The position numbers and the translations under genes are program-made. This document shows, piece by piece, positions 1 to 6,739 of a DNA stretch of 46,178 nt. The stretch's first letter is position 1; each line of letters opens with the position of its first letter. The notes beneath the pieces are model-generated. The model was given only the letters and a program-made list of their open reading frames with translations. It was not told where the DNA came from and did no database searches. This DNA comes from Acidimicrobiaceae bacterium (GTDB lineage Bacteria; Actinomycetota; Acidimicrobiia; Acidimicrobiales; RAAP-2): the NCBI GenBank assembly GCA_027306755.1, contig DAHUZE010000018.1, forward strand, positions 1 through 46,178, written 5' to 3'.

Positions 1-72
1 CGGGGGCGTGGGGGGCCGGGGCGGCGGGGACGTGGGGGGCCGGGGCAGCGGGGGCGTGGGCCGCTGGGGCAT
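1..72. repeat. 24-bp coding tandem repeat in the IF-2 linker
   Basis: About three imperfect 24-bp units run into the left edge. On the minus strand they encode an eight-residue Ala/Pro/His motif (APHAPAAP and variants). They lie in frame in infB, so they lengthen a disordered linker rather than disturb the gene. The true copy number is unknown because the window cuts the array. Confidence 0.7.
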
Positions 73-481
73 GCGCCGGGGCGGCGGGGGCAGGACCGGG
101 CGCGACCTCTCGCCGCACCCCTTCAGACCGGAGCGCGCCGCCCGGGCGGCCGGGTGCCATCGGCGCGCTGCCACGGCTGCTCACGATGGGGCGCCGCTCA
201 GGCGCCGCCGGTGTCGCTCGCTGCTCGGCAGGCGCGGGCCGGGGCGCGGCCTTCTTGACCGGGGCCGGCGCCTGCGTCTCCGCCGGCGGCTCCTCGGGCG
301 CGACGGGTCGCCGCAGGCCCTCGGCGTCGGCCTTCCGCCGTACCCGATCGGCTTGCGCCTCCTCGATCGACGAGGAGTGGCTCTTCACCCCGATGCCGAG
401 CGCCAAGCAGAGGTCCAGAGCCTCCTTGTTGGTCAGCCCCAGCTCACGGCCGAGCTCGTAGACGCGGATCTTCTTCGGCAA
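1..481 (-). CDS. infB: Translation initiation factor IF-2, N-terminal part (cut by window edge)
   Basis: IF-2 is the GTPase that places fMet-tRNA on the ribosome. Only the N-terminal ~160 residues are here. They begin MPKKIRVYELGRELGLTNKE, the typical IF2_N helical domain, and continue into a Pro/Ala-rich linker typical of actinobacterial IF-2. The GTPase domains lie beyond the left edge. The start is TTG at 481: the frame has a stop at 518-520 (the ylxR stop) and no ATG or GTG in between, and GAGG lies 5 bases upstream. It is the last visible gene of the rimP-nusA-ylxR-infB run, 36 bases after ylxR. The linker at the edge is built from near-identical 24-bp units. Confidence 0.93.
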   Translation of the reverse strand, partial: MPKKIRVYELGRELGLTNKEALDLCLALGIGVKSHSSSIEEAQADRVRRKADAEGLRRPVAPEEPPAETQAPAPVKKAAPRPAPAEQRATPAAPERRPIVSSRGSAPMAPGRPGGALRSEGVRREVAPGPAPAAPAHAPAAHAPAAPAPHVPAAPAPHAP

Positions 482-517
482 TTCGTCCTCGGTGCTTCCT
501 TCGCAGTTCCCGGCAGC

Positions 518-802
518 TCAGGGCGCCGGGGAATCCAACCATCCTCGCACATCGTGGGCAAGGCCCAACTCTCGCCGGAGCGGTTCGGTGGCGCCCGGTG
601 CCAAAGGGCACCGCAGCGCCCGCTCAAAGGCATTGCGGCGAGCTGCCCGGTCCAGGCAGCTCTCGGAGGCCCGGCACAGCCATGCACCCCTGCCCTCCAT
701 ACCCGTTCCGAGCACCAACGCCCCGTCCCGGCCGACAACCCGGACGAGCTCGGATGCTGGCGCCCGACGCCGGCACCCGATGCACGTCCGTACGGGCGCT
801 AT
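518..802 (-). CDS. ylxR: YlxR family (DUF448) RNA-binding protein
   Basis: A small protein of about 94 residues with the family signature RTCIGCRRR near its N-terminus, followed by GRGAWLC and ARRNAFERALR. YlxR proteins sit between nusA and infB in many bacteria and are thought to bind RNA. The position here, directly after nusA and 36 bases before infB, matches. The start is unusual. No ATG, GTG or TTG lies in frame in front of the signature; the first in-frame TTG (718) would remove it. The best candidate is ATA at 802-800, which overlaps the nusA stop as ATAG and has GGGAGG six bases upstream. The product assignment is firm, the start is not. Confidence 0.85.
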   Translation of the reverse strand: MAPVRTCIGCRRRAPASELVRVVGRDGALVLGTGMEGRGAWLCRASESCLDRAARRNAFERALRCPLAPGATEPLRRELGLAHDVRGWLDSPAP

Positions 803-2055
803 GCCTCCCCTCCCACAGCTTCGCCTGCTGCGGCGGCGGACTCCGGTTGCGGTCCGGGAGGGCCGTCCGTGGCCTCGCCGTCGCCCTCGGTGCCGGTGGC
901 CTCGCCGTCGGTGGCCTCGACCTCGGTGGCCTTCGCGCTGTCACCCTCGGCCGCGTGGCTCCACTGCTCGGCCGAGATGGCCTCGCCGCCCTCAGCCGGC
1001 CTCCACACCATCTCCCCGCTCTCGCTCTCGACCCACTCGCCCTCGGCCCACTCCTGCCCGGCGTAGCCGGACTCCTCCTCGGCCAGCTGGGTCTCGCTCT
1101 TGATGTCGATCCTCCACCCCGTGAGGCGGGCGGCGAGGCGGGCGTTCTGGCCCTCCTTGCCGATGGCCAGGGACAGCTGGTAGTCGCTGACGACGACGGT
1201 GGCCGTTCCGGTCTCCTCGTCGAGGCGCACCTCGCGCACGCGGGCAGGGGCCAGCGCGTTCTGGATGAGCTCGATCGGGTCATCCGAGAACGGAACGACG
1301 TCGACGCGCTCGCCCCGCAGCTCGTTGGTGACCATCCGCACGCGCGACCCGCGTGCGCCCACGCAGGCGCCAACCGGATCCACGTTCGGGTCGTTGGACC
1401 AGACGGCGATCTTGGTGCGGTGGCCCGGCTCCCGGGCGGCGGCCTTGATCTCGACGACCCCCGAGGAGATCTCGGGCACCTCCAGCTCGAAGAGGCGCTT
1501 GATGAGACCCGGGTGCGTCCGGCTGACCACGATCTGGGGGCCCTTGGTGGTCTTGCGGACCTCCACGATGTAGGCCTTGAGACGGGTGCCGTGGTCGTAC
1601 CGCTCGAAGGACACCTGTTCCGCCTGGGGCAGGAGGGCCTCCACCTTGCCCAGGTCCAGCAGGGTGTAGCGGTTGTCCGTCTGCTGGACGATGCCGGTGA
1701 CGATGTCACCCTCCCGCCCGGCGTACTCCTCGTACTTCATGTCCCGTTCGACCTCGCGGATCCGCTGGAGGATCACCTGCTTGGCCGTCTGGGCGGCGAT
1801 GCGGCCGAAGTCGTCGGGGGTGTCGTCCCACTCGTTGACGACGTTGCCCTCGTCGTCCAGCTCCTGGCCGTACACCCGGCTCTCGCCGGACTCGGGGTCG
1901 ATGGTGACGACCGCCTCCTCGGCGGCGTCAGGCCGACGCTTGTAGGCGGCCACCAGGGCGTTGGCCAGCGCGTCCAGGAGCGTCTCCACCGAGATGCCCT
2001 TGTCGCGCGCGATCTGGCCCAGCGCGTCCAGGAATTCGAAGTTGGTCTTGCTCAT
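799..2055 (-). CDS. nusA: Transcription termination/antitermination factor NusA
   Basis: NusA binds RNA polymerase and nascent RNA to control pausing, termination and antitermination. The 418-residue product has the N-terminal polymerase-binding domain (about 1-110), an S1 domain (about 115-185), KH1 (GACVGARGSRV, about residue 235) and KH2 (AIGKEGQNARLA, about residue 310). A tail of about 70 acidic, Ser/Glu/Gly-rich residues follows the KH domains. The ATG at 2055 overlaps the rimP stop as ATGA, so translation is probably coupled, and AAGGAGAGGG precedes it. An upstream extension of this frame runs through rimP and is not real coding. Confidence 0.95.
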   Translation of the reverse strand: MSKTNFEFLDALGQIARDKGISVETLLDALANALVAAYKRRPDAAEEAVVTIDPESGESRVYGQELDDEGNVVNEWDDTPDDFGRIAAQTAKQVILQRIREVERDMKYEEYAGREGDIVTGIVQQTDNRYTLLDLGKVEALLPQAEQVSFERYDHGTRLKAYIVEVRKTTKGPQIVVSRTHPGLIKRLFELEVPEISSGVVEIKAAAREPGHRTKIAVWSNDPNVDPVGACVGARGSRVRMVTNELRGERVDVVPFSDDPIELIQNALAPARVREVRLDEETGTATVVVSDYQLSLAIGKEGQNARLAARLTGWRIDIKSETQLAEEESGYAGQEWAEGEWVESESGEMVWRPAEGGEAISAEQWSHAAEGDSAKATEVEATDGEATGTEGDGEATDGPPGPQPESAAAAGEAVGGEA

Positions 2056-2576
2056 GACGTCGTCGCCCTCTCCTTGCCCTTGCGCCCCTTGGCTCGGCTC
2101 GGTGAGGGCGCGCCGCCGGCCCCCCACGCAAAGACCGTGCGGGCCCGCTCGATGGTCTCGAAACCGACGGTCGCCGAGCCGCCGGGCACATCGGGTCCCT
2201 CCAGGACCACACCGCTGCCGTCGACCGAGGCCAGCCGCCCCTGGAGCCGCCGGACCTCCCCTGCACCGGGCATGAGGCGAACCGACACGGTCTCGCCCAG
2301 CGCTCGGGCGAACTGCTCCGGGGTCCGCAGCCGGCGCTCCACCCCCGGACTCGACACCTCCAACGTGTAGCGCCCGGGTAGCGGGTCCAGCTGGTCCAGC
2401 GCCCCGGACACCGCCCGGTTGGCAGCCGACAACGCATCCAGGTCGATGCCGCCCTCCCGGTCCACCGTCACCCGGACGGTGGCGGCAACCAGCTCGACGT
2501 CCACGAGCTCCAGGCCGAGCTCGGCCACAACCGGCGACAGCTCGCCGTACAACGTCTCCACGGTCGTTCCAGCCAT
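2052..2576 (-). CDS. rimP: Ribosome maturation factor RimP
   Basis: RimP assists late assembly of the 30S subunit. The 174-residue product shows the family features: ELGLELVDVEL near the N-terminus and YTLEVSSPGVERRL in the middle, followed by a C-terminal SH3-like domain and a basic tail (SRAKGRKGKERATTS). The ATG at 2576 is preceded by GGGAGG at a good distance. A longer frame reaching 2660 gives a low-complexity N-terminus and is less likely. Its TGA overlaps the nusA ATG. It stands first in the rimP-nusA-ylxR-infB group, downstream of a leader region with a candidate promoter and a perfect hairpin. Confidence 0.93.
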   Translation of the reverse strand: MAGTTVETLYGELSPVVAELGLELVDVELVAATVRVTVDREGGIDLDALSAANRAVSGALDQLDPLPGRYTLEVSSPGVERRLRTPEQFARALGETVSVRLMPGAGEVRRLQGRLASVDGSGVVLEGPDVPGGSATVGFETIERARTVFAWGAGGAPSPSRAKGRKGKERATTS

Positions 2577-2622
2577 CCGCCGGCACCTCCCTTCGTCGCT
2601 CGCCCGTCGTTGCTGCTGTGCG

Positions 2623-2787
2623 TCACTCCTCCTCTGGCCGGGCGAACGAGCCCCGGCCACCCGGCCCGGCCCCCTGCACGACGAAAGCGTGGGCAGCGGC
2701 CCACGCTTTCAACAGGTCCTGCAATAGACCGGACAGCGGATCGAGTATACCCACGGAACCGTGCCGATTGGGCCGCCTCCCGGCCAT
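2623..2787 (-). CDS. Possible 54-residue small protein coupled to ispG
   Basis: I do not recognise this. An ATG at 2787 overlaps the ispG stop as TAATG, a common coupling arrangement in this window. The frame encodes a basic N-terminus, then an amphipathic-looking stretch (LDPLSGLLQDLLKAWAAA) and a Gly/Arg/Glu tail. Against it: it contains a perfect 12-bp inverted repeat (2683-2710) and a promoter-like TATACT (2744-2749), so the region may instead be the leader of rimP-nusA-infB and the frame may be chance. It fills most of the otherwise empty stretch between ispG and rimP. Confidence 0.4.
   Translation of the reverse strand: MAGRRPNRHGSVGILDPLSGLLQDLLKAWAAAHAFVVQGAGPGGRGSFARPEEE
2683..2710. 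repeat. Perfect 12-bp inverted repeat (hairpin) upstream of rimP
   Basis: GAAAGCGTGGGC, a four-base loop AGCG, then the exact reverse complement. No T-run follows on either strand, so it is not a standard intrinsic terminator. It would form a very stable hairpin in an RNA running from ispG into rimP and could act as a leader structure or processing site. Confidence 0.6.
2744..2749 (-). promoter_or_regulatory. Candidate -10 element for rimP-nusA-ylxR-infB
   Basis: TATACT read on the minus strand is a near-consensus -10 hexamer in a very GC-rich region. No convincing -35 is seen. Transcription from here would give a leader of about 160 bases before rimP that contains the hairpin at 2683-2710. 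It lies inside the possible small ORF. Confidence 0.35.
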
Positions 2788-4073
2788 TACGGGGCGGCGC
2801 CACCCCCCTGCCCGGCAGCGCCGGAGCCGTCGCCCTCCTCGTGCACGCGCTTGCGGATCCGGTCGATCCGGACCTCGGAGGCGTTGGGGTCCGGGCCCCT
2901 CTCGTCGAGCATGGCCCGCCGGTCTGCCTCGGCCTCGGCCTCTGCATCGGCGTCGGCTGCGGCCAGCCGGGCCTCCACCCCTTCGGAGACCAGCCGCTCG
3001 GCTTCGGCCACGAGCGCGCCCACCATCTCGCTCTCCGGCACCACCCGGACGATCTTGCCCTTGATGAACAGGTGCCCCTTCTGCTTGCCTGCCGCGATGC
3101 CGAGGTCCGCGCTGCGGGCCTCGCCGGGCCCGTTGACCACGCAGCCCATGACCGCCACCTGGATGGGCAGGTTCAGGTTCTCGAGCGCGGCCTGCGCTTC
3201 CTTGGCCACGGCGATCACGTCCACCTGGGCCCGACCGCAGGACGGGCAGGCAATGAGGTCCAGGCCCTTGCGCTCCCGGAGGCCCAGCGACTCGAGCAGC
3301 TGCCGACCGGCTCGAGCCTCCTCCACTGGGTCCGCGGTGAGCGAGTAGCGGATGGTGTCCCCGATGCCTTCGGCCAGGAGAGCGCCAATGCCCGCCGTGC
3401 CCTTGAGGAGGCCCGCCGGCGGCGGCCCGGCCTCCGTCACCCCGAGGTGCAGGGGATGGTCGAACGTCTCGGATGCCAGCCGGTACGCGGCGATCATGAG
3501 GGCGACCGACGAAGCCTTGACCGAGATCTTCACGTCTGCGAACCCGACCTCTTCGAAGTAGGCCAGCTCCATCCTGGCCGACTCCACCAGCGCCTCCGGG
3601 GTGGCGGCGCCGTACTTCTTGTACAGATCCGGGTGCAGGGAGCCGGCGTTGACCCCGATGCGGATGGGCACCCCCCGGTCCTTCGCCTCGGACGCCACGA
3701 GCTTGATCTCGGATTCCTTGCGCAGGTTCCCCGGATTGAGCCGGAGCCCGTGCACCCCCGCCTCCAAGGCGGCCAGGGCCATCTCGTGGTGGAAGTGGAT
3801 GTCGGCGATGATGGGAACGGGCGAGCGGGGCACGATCCGCGCCAGCCCTTCGGCGGCCGCCTCCTCGTTGCAGGTGCAACGGACGATGTCGGCTCCGGCG
3901 GCGGCCAGCGCGTAGACCTGGGCCAAGGTGCCCTCCACGTCGGCCGTCTTGGTGGTGGTCATCGACTGCACGGAGATAGGGGCTCCGCCGCCGACGGCCA
4001 CGCCGCCGACATGGATCTGGCGCGTCGATCGACGCGGCGTGAGCAGGGAGGAGGAGAGCTGCATCGCTCCCAT
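2787..4073 (-). CDS. ispG: 4-hydroxy-3-methylbut-2-enyl diphosphate synthase (flavodoxin/ferredoxin)
   Basis: IspG (GcpE) makes HMBPP from MEcPP, the penultimate step of the MEP isoprenoid pathway. The 428-residue product has an N-terminal TIM-barrel (SVQSMTTTKTADVEGT, IIADIHFH, LRLNPGN) and a C-terminal iron-sulfur domain. The 4Fe-4S ligands are visible as C276 and C279 (CPSCGRAQ) and C311 with E318 (GCVVNGPGE). About 60 extra Ala/Glu/Asp-rich residues follow the family core. Two starts are possible: ATG 4073 or ATG 4064 (MQLSSS). It follows rseP and dxr, so two MEP enzymes are in one run. Confidence 0.95.
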   Translation of the reverse strand: MGAMQLSSSLLTPRRSTRQIHVGGVAVGGGAPISVQSMTTTKTADVEGTLAQVYALAAAGADIVRCTCNEEAAAEGLARIVPRSPVPIIADIHFHHEMALAALEAGVHGLRLNPGNLRKESEIKLVASEAKDRGVPIRIGVNAGSLHPDLYKKYGAATPEALVESARMELAYFEEVGFADVKISVKASSVALMIAAYRLASETFDHPLHLGVTEAGPPPAGLLKGTAGIGALLAEGIGDTIRYSLTADPVEEARAGRQLLESLGLRERKGLDLIACPSCGRAQVDVIAVAKEAQAALENLNLPIQVAVMGCVVNGPGEARSADLGIAAGKQKGHLFIKGKIVRVVPESEMVGALVAEAERLVSEGVEARLAAADADAEAEAEADRRAMLDERGPDPNASEVRIDRIRKRVHEEGDGSGAAGQGGGAAP

Positions 4074-4154
4074 TCTGCCGCGCCCGCCGCCCGGACGGCG
4101 CGCAACCAGTTCGGGCGGAGGACCCGGGTCGGCCGACGGGGTCGGCCGAAGGGG

Positions 4155-5465
4155 TCAGCCGAAGGGGTTGGCCACAGGATGGGCGATGTCGAGGAAGACC
4201 GCCGAACCCACGATGACGAGCAGGACGGCCATGAAGGCGTAGGCGACCGGGAGCAGCTTTGCCGCGTCCGCGTGGTAGTAGGGCTTGCCCCGCCGGGTCC
4301 GGATCCGCTCGTAGACGGCGATGGCCACGTGGCCCCCGTCCAGCGGCAGCATCGGCAGCATGTTCATGAGGCCGAGCACGATGTTGAGCGCGATGAGGAT
4401 CGAGAGGAAGTAGTACACCCCGGCCCGCTCGGCCTGGGTGGCCAGCCGGGTGGCCTCCACGATGGACATGACGCGGTTCGACGACTGCGGGTTCTTGGCC
4501 GCCTTGGCCGCCGCCTGAGGGTTGGTCACCTGGTCGTACAGGGCGGCGATCCCCCCAGGCGAGAAGACGCGCCCGATCCCGAGCACGGTGGCGCTGGTCA
4601 CGTGGCCGACGTCCGTGCCGGCGGAGGCGACAGCCGACAGGGCGTTCTGGGAGACGAACAGGGGCTGGGGCACCGTCGCCACCCCGATGAGCCAGTGCGT
4701 CTTCTTGCCCGGTGCCGTCCCGAGGATCTCTGTGCTGCCCCGGAGGTGGCCGGCCACCGGGTGGACCACCATGGCGGACCGCCGCCCGTGGGCTGTCACC
4801 ACCAGCCGAACGGACGCCCCGCCCGACGACTCGATTGCGGTTCCCAGGGCCGTTGATGTGACGATGCGCCGGCCGTCCACCGAGACGATCCGCTCCCCCA
4901 CCGTGAGCCCCGCCGCCTGCGCCGCCGTCTCTGCGTGCCCGGTCCACTTGGTGAACCCGGCCACCACCACCTGCGTCGAGCTGGGCGTGCCGAAGGCGAC
5001 GACGGCGATCCACGCCAGGAGGAATGCCATCACGTAATGCATGATCGAGCCGGCACTGGCCACCAGGATGCGCCGGTGGAACGGCTGCTGGCGGTACGTG
5101 CGGGGCTCGTCCGCCTCGTCGACCTCCTCGAGGTTGGTCATCCCTGGGATCTTCACGTAGGCCCCCGCCAGAATGGGCTTGAGCCCGTACTCGGTCTCGC
5201 CCCTGCGGACCGACCACAGGCGTGGGCCGAACCCGATGAAGAACTCGGTGACCTTCATGTGGCTGGCCTTCGCCGTCAGATAGTGCCCCAGCTCGTGGAA
5301 GACGACGATGATCACCAAGGCGACGATCACAAGCAGCAGGGTGCCGAGCCCGGCCAGCAGCAGGACGGCGGCGACGACCGCCGCCACCACGGCCAGGCGG
5401 GCGATGGCCCACGCCGTCGAGCGCTGGGCAGGAGGGTCGCCGGCGGCGCCGCCGGAACCCGGCAT
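4155..5465 (-). CDS. rseP: Site-2 type intramembrane zinc metalloprotease (RseP/M50 family)
   Basis: A membrane protease that cleaves transmembrane anti-sigma factors or signal-peptide remnants. The 436-residue product has a hydrophobic N-terminal segment followed by the zinc site HELGH (57-61), a PDZ-like region about 160-240 (AGLTVGERIVSVDGRRI) and the second metal motif in NMLPMLPLDGGH (ending at 379), then a last transmembrane segment. The start at 5465 is chosen because its ATG overlaps the dxr stop as TGATG; a longer frame gives a low-complexity Arg/Gly head. Order dxr-rseP-ispG is standard in actinobacteria. Its substrate cannot be told from here. Confidence 0.93.
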   Translation of the reverse strand: MPGSGGAAGDPPAQRSTAWAIARLAVVAAVVAAVLLLAGLGTLLLVIVALVIIVVFHELGHYLTAKASHMKVTEFFIGFGPRLWSVRRGETEYGLKPILAGAYVKIPGMTNLEEVDEADEPRTYRQQPFHRRILVASAGSIMHYVMAFLLAWIAVVAFGTPSSTQVVVAGFTKWTGHAETAAQAAGLTVGERIVSVDGRRIVTSTALGTAIESSGGASVRLVVTAHGRRSAMVVHPVAGHLRGSTEILGTAPGKKTHWLIGVATVPQPLFVSQNALSAVASAGTDVGHVTSATVLGIGRVFSPGGIAALYDQVTNPQAAAKAAKNPQSSNRVMSIVEATRLATQAERAGVYYFLSILIALNIVLGLMNMLPMLPLDGGHVAIAVYERIRTRRGKPYYHADAAKLLPVAYAFMAVLLVIVGSAVFLDIAHPVANPFG

Positions 5466-6685
5466 CACACCGCCGCCAGCCTGCGGGCCACGGAGGCCCC
5501 GGCCAGCTCCCGAGCCCTGCGGTCGGCTTCGAGCACGTCCTCCACGGCGTGCAAGGGTGCGCCGTCGCACCTGTCCAAGGTCGCTCGTACCACGTCGGCG
5601 ATGCCGAGCCAGTCCAGGTGCCCTTCCAGGAACGACGCGACCGCCACCTCATTGGCGGCGTTGAGCCAGGCAGGTGCCGGGCCGCCCGCGCGGCCTGCTT
5701 CGTACGCGAGGTCCAGGCAGGCGAAGGTCTCCCGGTCCGGCGGCTCGAACTGGAGCGAGAATGCGGAGCCCCAGTCGATGGCGCCGTACGCATGGCCCAG
5801 CCGCTCCGGCCAGCCCATGGCGTAGCCGATGGGCAGCCGCATGTCCGGGTGGGACAGCTGGGCGATGGTGGACCCGTCCACCAGCTCCACCATGGAGTGG
5901 ATGACCGACTGGGGATGGACCACCACGCCGATACGGTCGTAGGGGATCCCGAAGAGCGCATGGGCCTCGATCACCTCGAGGCCCTTGTTCATGAGGGTGG
6001 ACGAGTCGACGGTGATCTTGGGGCCCATGGACCAGGTCGGATGGGCCAACGCCTCCGCCAGGCCGACGGCGGCCAGCTCGTGGCGGCGGCGGCCCCGGAA
6101 CGGGCCGCCTGAGGCGGTCACCAAGAGCCCCGCCACGGCGCCGGACGTCTGCACTCCGGTTGCCGCCCCGGTGCCGTCGGCCACCGCCGCGGGGCCGCCG
6201 GGGCCCACAGAGACTGCGCTCAGGCACTGATGGATGGCGCAGTGCTCGGAGTCCACGGGGACGATCTCGGCACCCGGGGTGGCCCGAGCCCTCTGGACGA
6301 CCGGCGCGCCGGCGATGAGGGACTCCTTGTTGGCCAGCGCCAGGCGCTTCCCGGCCTCGAGGGCGGCCATGGTGACCGGGAGCCCGGCAAAGCCGACCAC
6401 GCCGTTGACGACCACGTCGGCCGCCTGAGCGGCGGCCACCAGCGCCTCGGGGCCGGCCAGCAACTCGGTTCCGGGAGGGAGCCGGCCGGCGAGTGTGGAC
6501 GCCAGCGAGGCGTCGCCCAGGGCGACGAGGGACGGGCGCAGGCGGTGCGCCTGGTCCACCAGCACGTCCACCGAGCGCTGCGCCGCGATGGCAACCACCT
6601 TGAACCTGTCGGGAGCGGCGACCACGACGTCCACTGCCTGCGTCCCGATGGAGCCGGAGGACCCGACCAGGCTGACGGTCTTCAT
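5465..6685 (-). CDS. dxr: 1-deoxy-D-xylulose 5-phosphate reductoisomerase
   Basis: Dxr converts DXP to MEP with NADPH, the committed step of the MEP isoprenoid pathway. The 406-residue product has the NADPH-binding GSSGSIG (8-14), NKESLIAG, the metal/substrate motif VDSEHCAIHQ, ASGGPFRG, MGPKITVDSSTLMNKGLE and HPQSVIHSMVE. A short Gly/Ala-rich insert (GPGGPAAVADGTGAATG) sits before ASGGPF. The ATG has GGAAGGA just upstream. The stop overlaps the rseP start, and cdsA ends 54 bases upstream, so the gene probably belongs to the same transcript as cdsA. Confidence 0.96.
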   Translation of the reverse strand: MKTVSLVGSSGSIGTQAVDVVVAAPDRFKVVAIAAQRSVDVLVDQAHRLRPSLVALGDASLASTLAGRLPPGTELLAGPEALVAAAQAADVVVNGVVGFAGLPVTMAALEAGKRLALANKESLIAGAPVVQRARATPGAEIVPVDSEHCAIHQCLSAVSVGPGGPAAVADGTGAATGVQTSGAVAGLLVTASGGPFRGRRRHELAAVGLAEALAHPTWSMGPKITVDSSTLMNKGLEVIEAHALFGIPYDRIGVVVHPQSVIHSMVELVDGSTIAQLSHPDMRLPIGYAMGWPERLGHAYGAIDWGSAFSLQFEPPDRETFACLDLAYEAGRAGGPAPAWLNAANEVAVASFLEGHLDWLGIADVVRATLDRCDGAPLHAVEDVLEADRRARELAGASVARRLAAV

Positions 6686-6739
6686 AGTCCTTCCAGCATG
6701 CCATCGCCGGTGCCGCCAACCAGGGCGGCCGGCAAGCGG

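Noticed and set aside
8-2370. Long plus-strand frames at the left edge
   Set aside because: Arg/Pro/Gly-rich translations opposite infB, ylxR, nusA and rimP; no motif and no start signal.
2683-2710. Intrinsic terminator of ispG
   Set aside because: The stem is perfect, but no T-run follows on either strand and rimP lies just downstream on the same strand.
2623-5961. A 1112-residue minus-strand frame covering ispG, rseP and part of dxr
   Set aside because: Out of frame with three clear genes; only its last 54 codons (from ATG 2787) have independent support and are listed separately.
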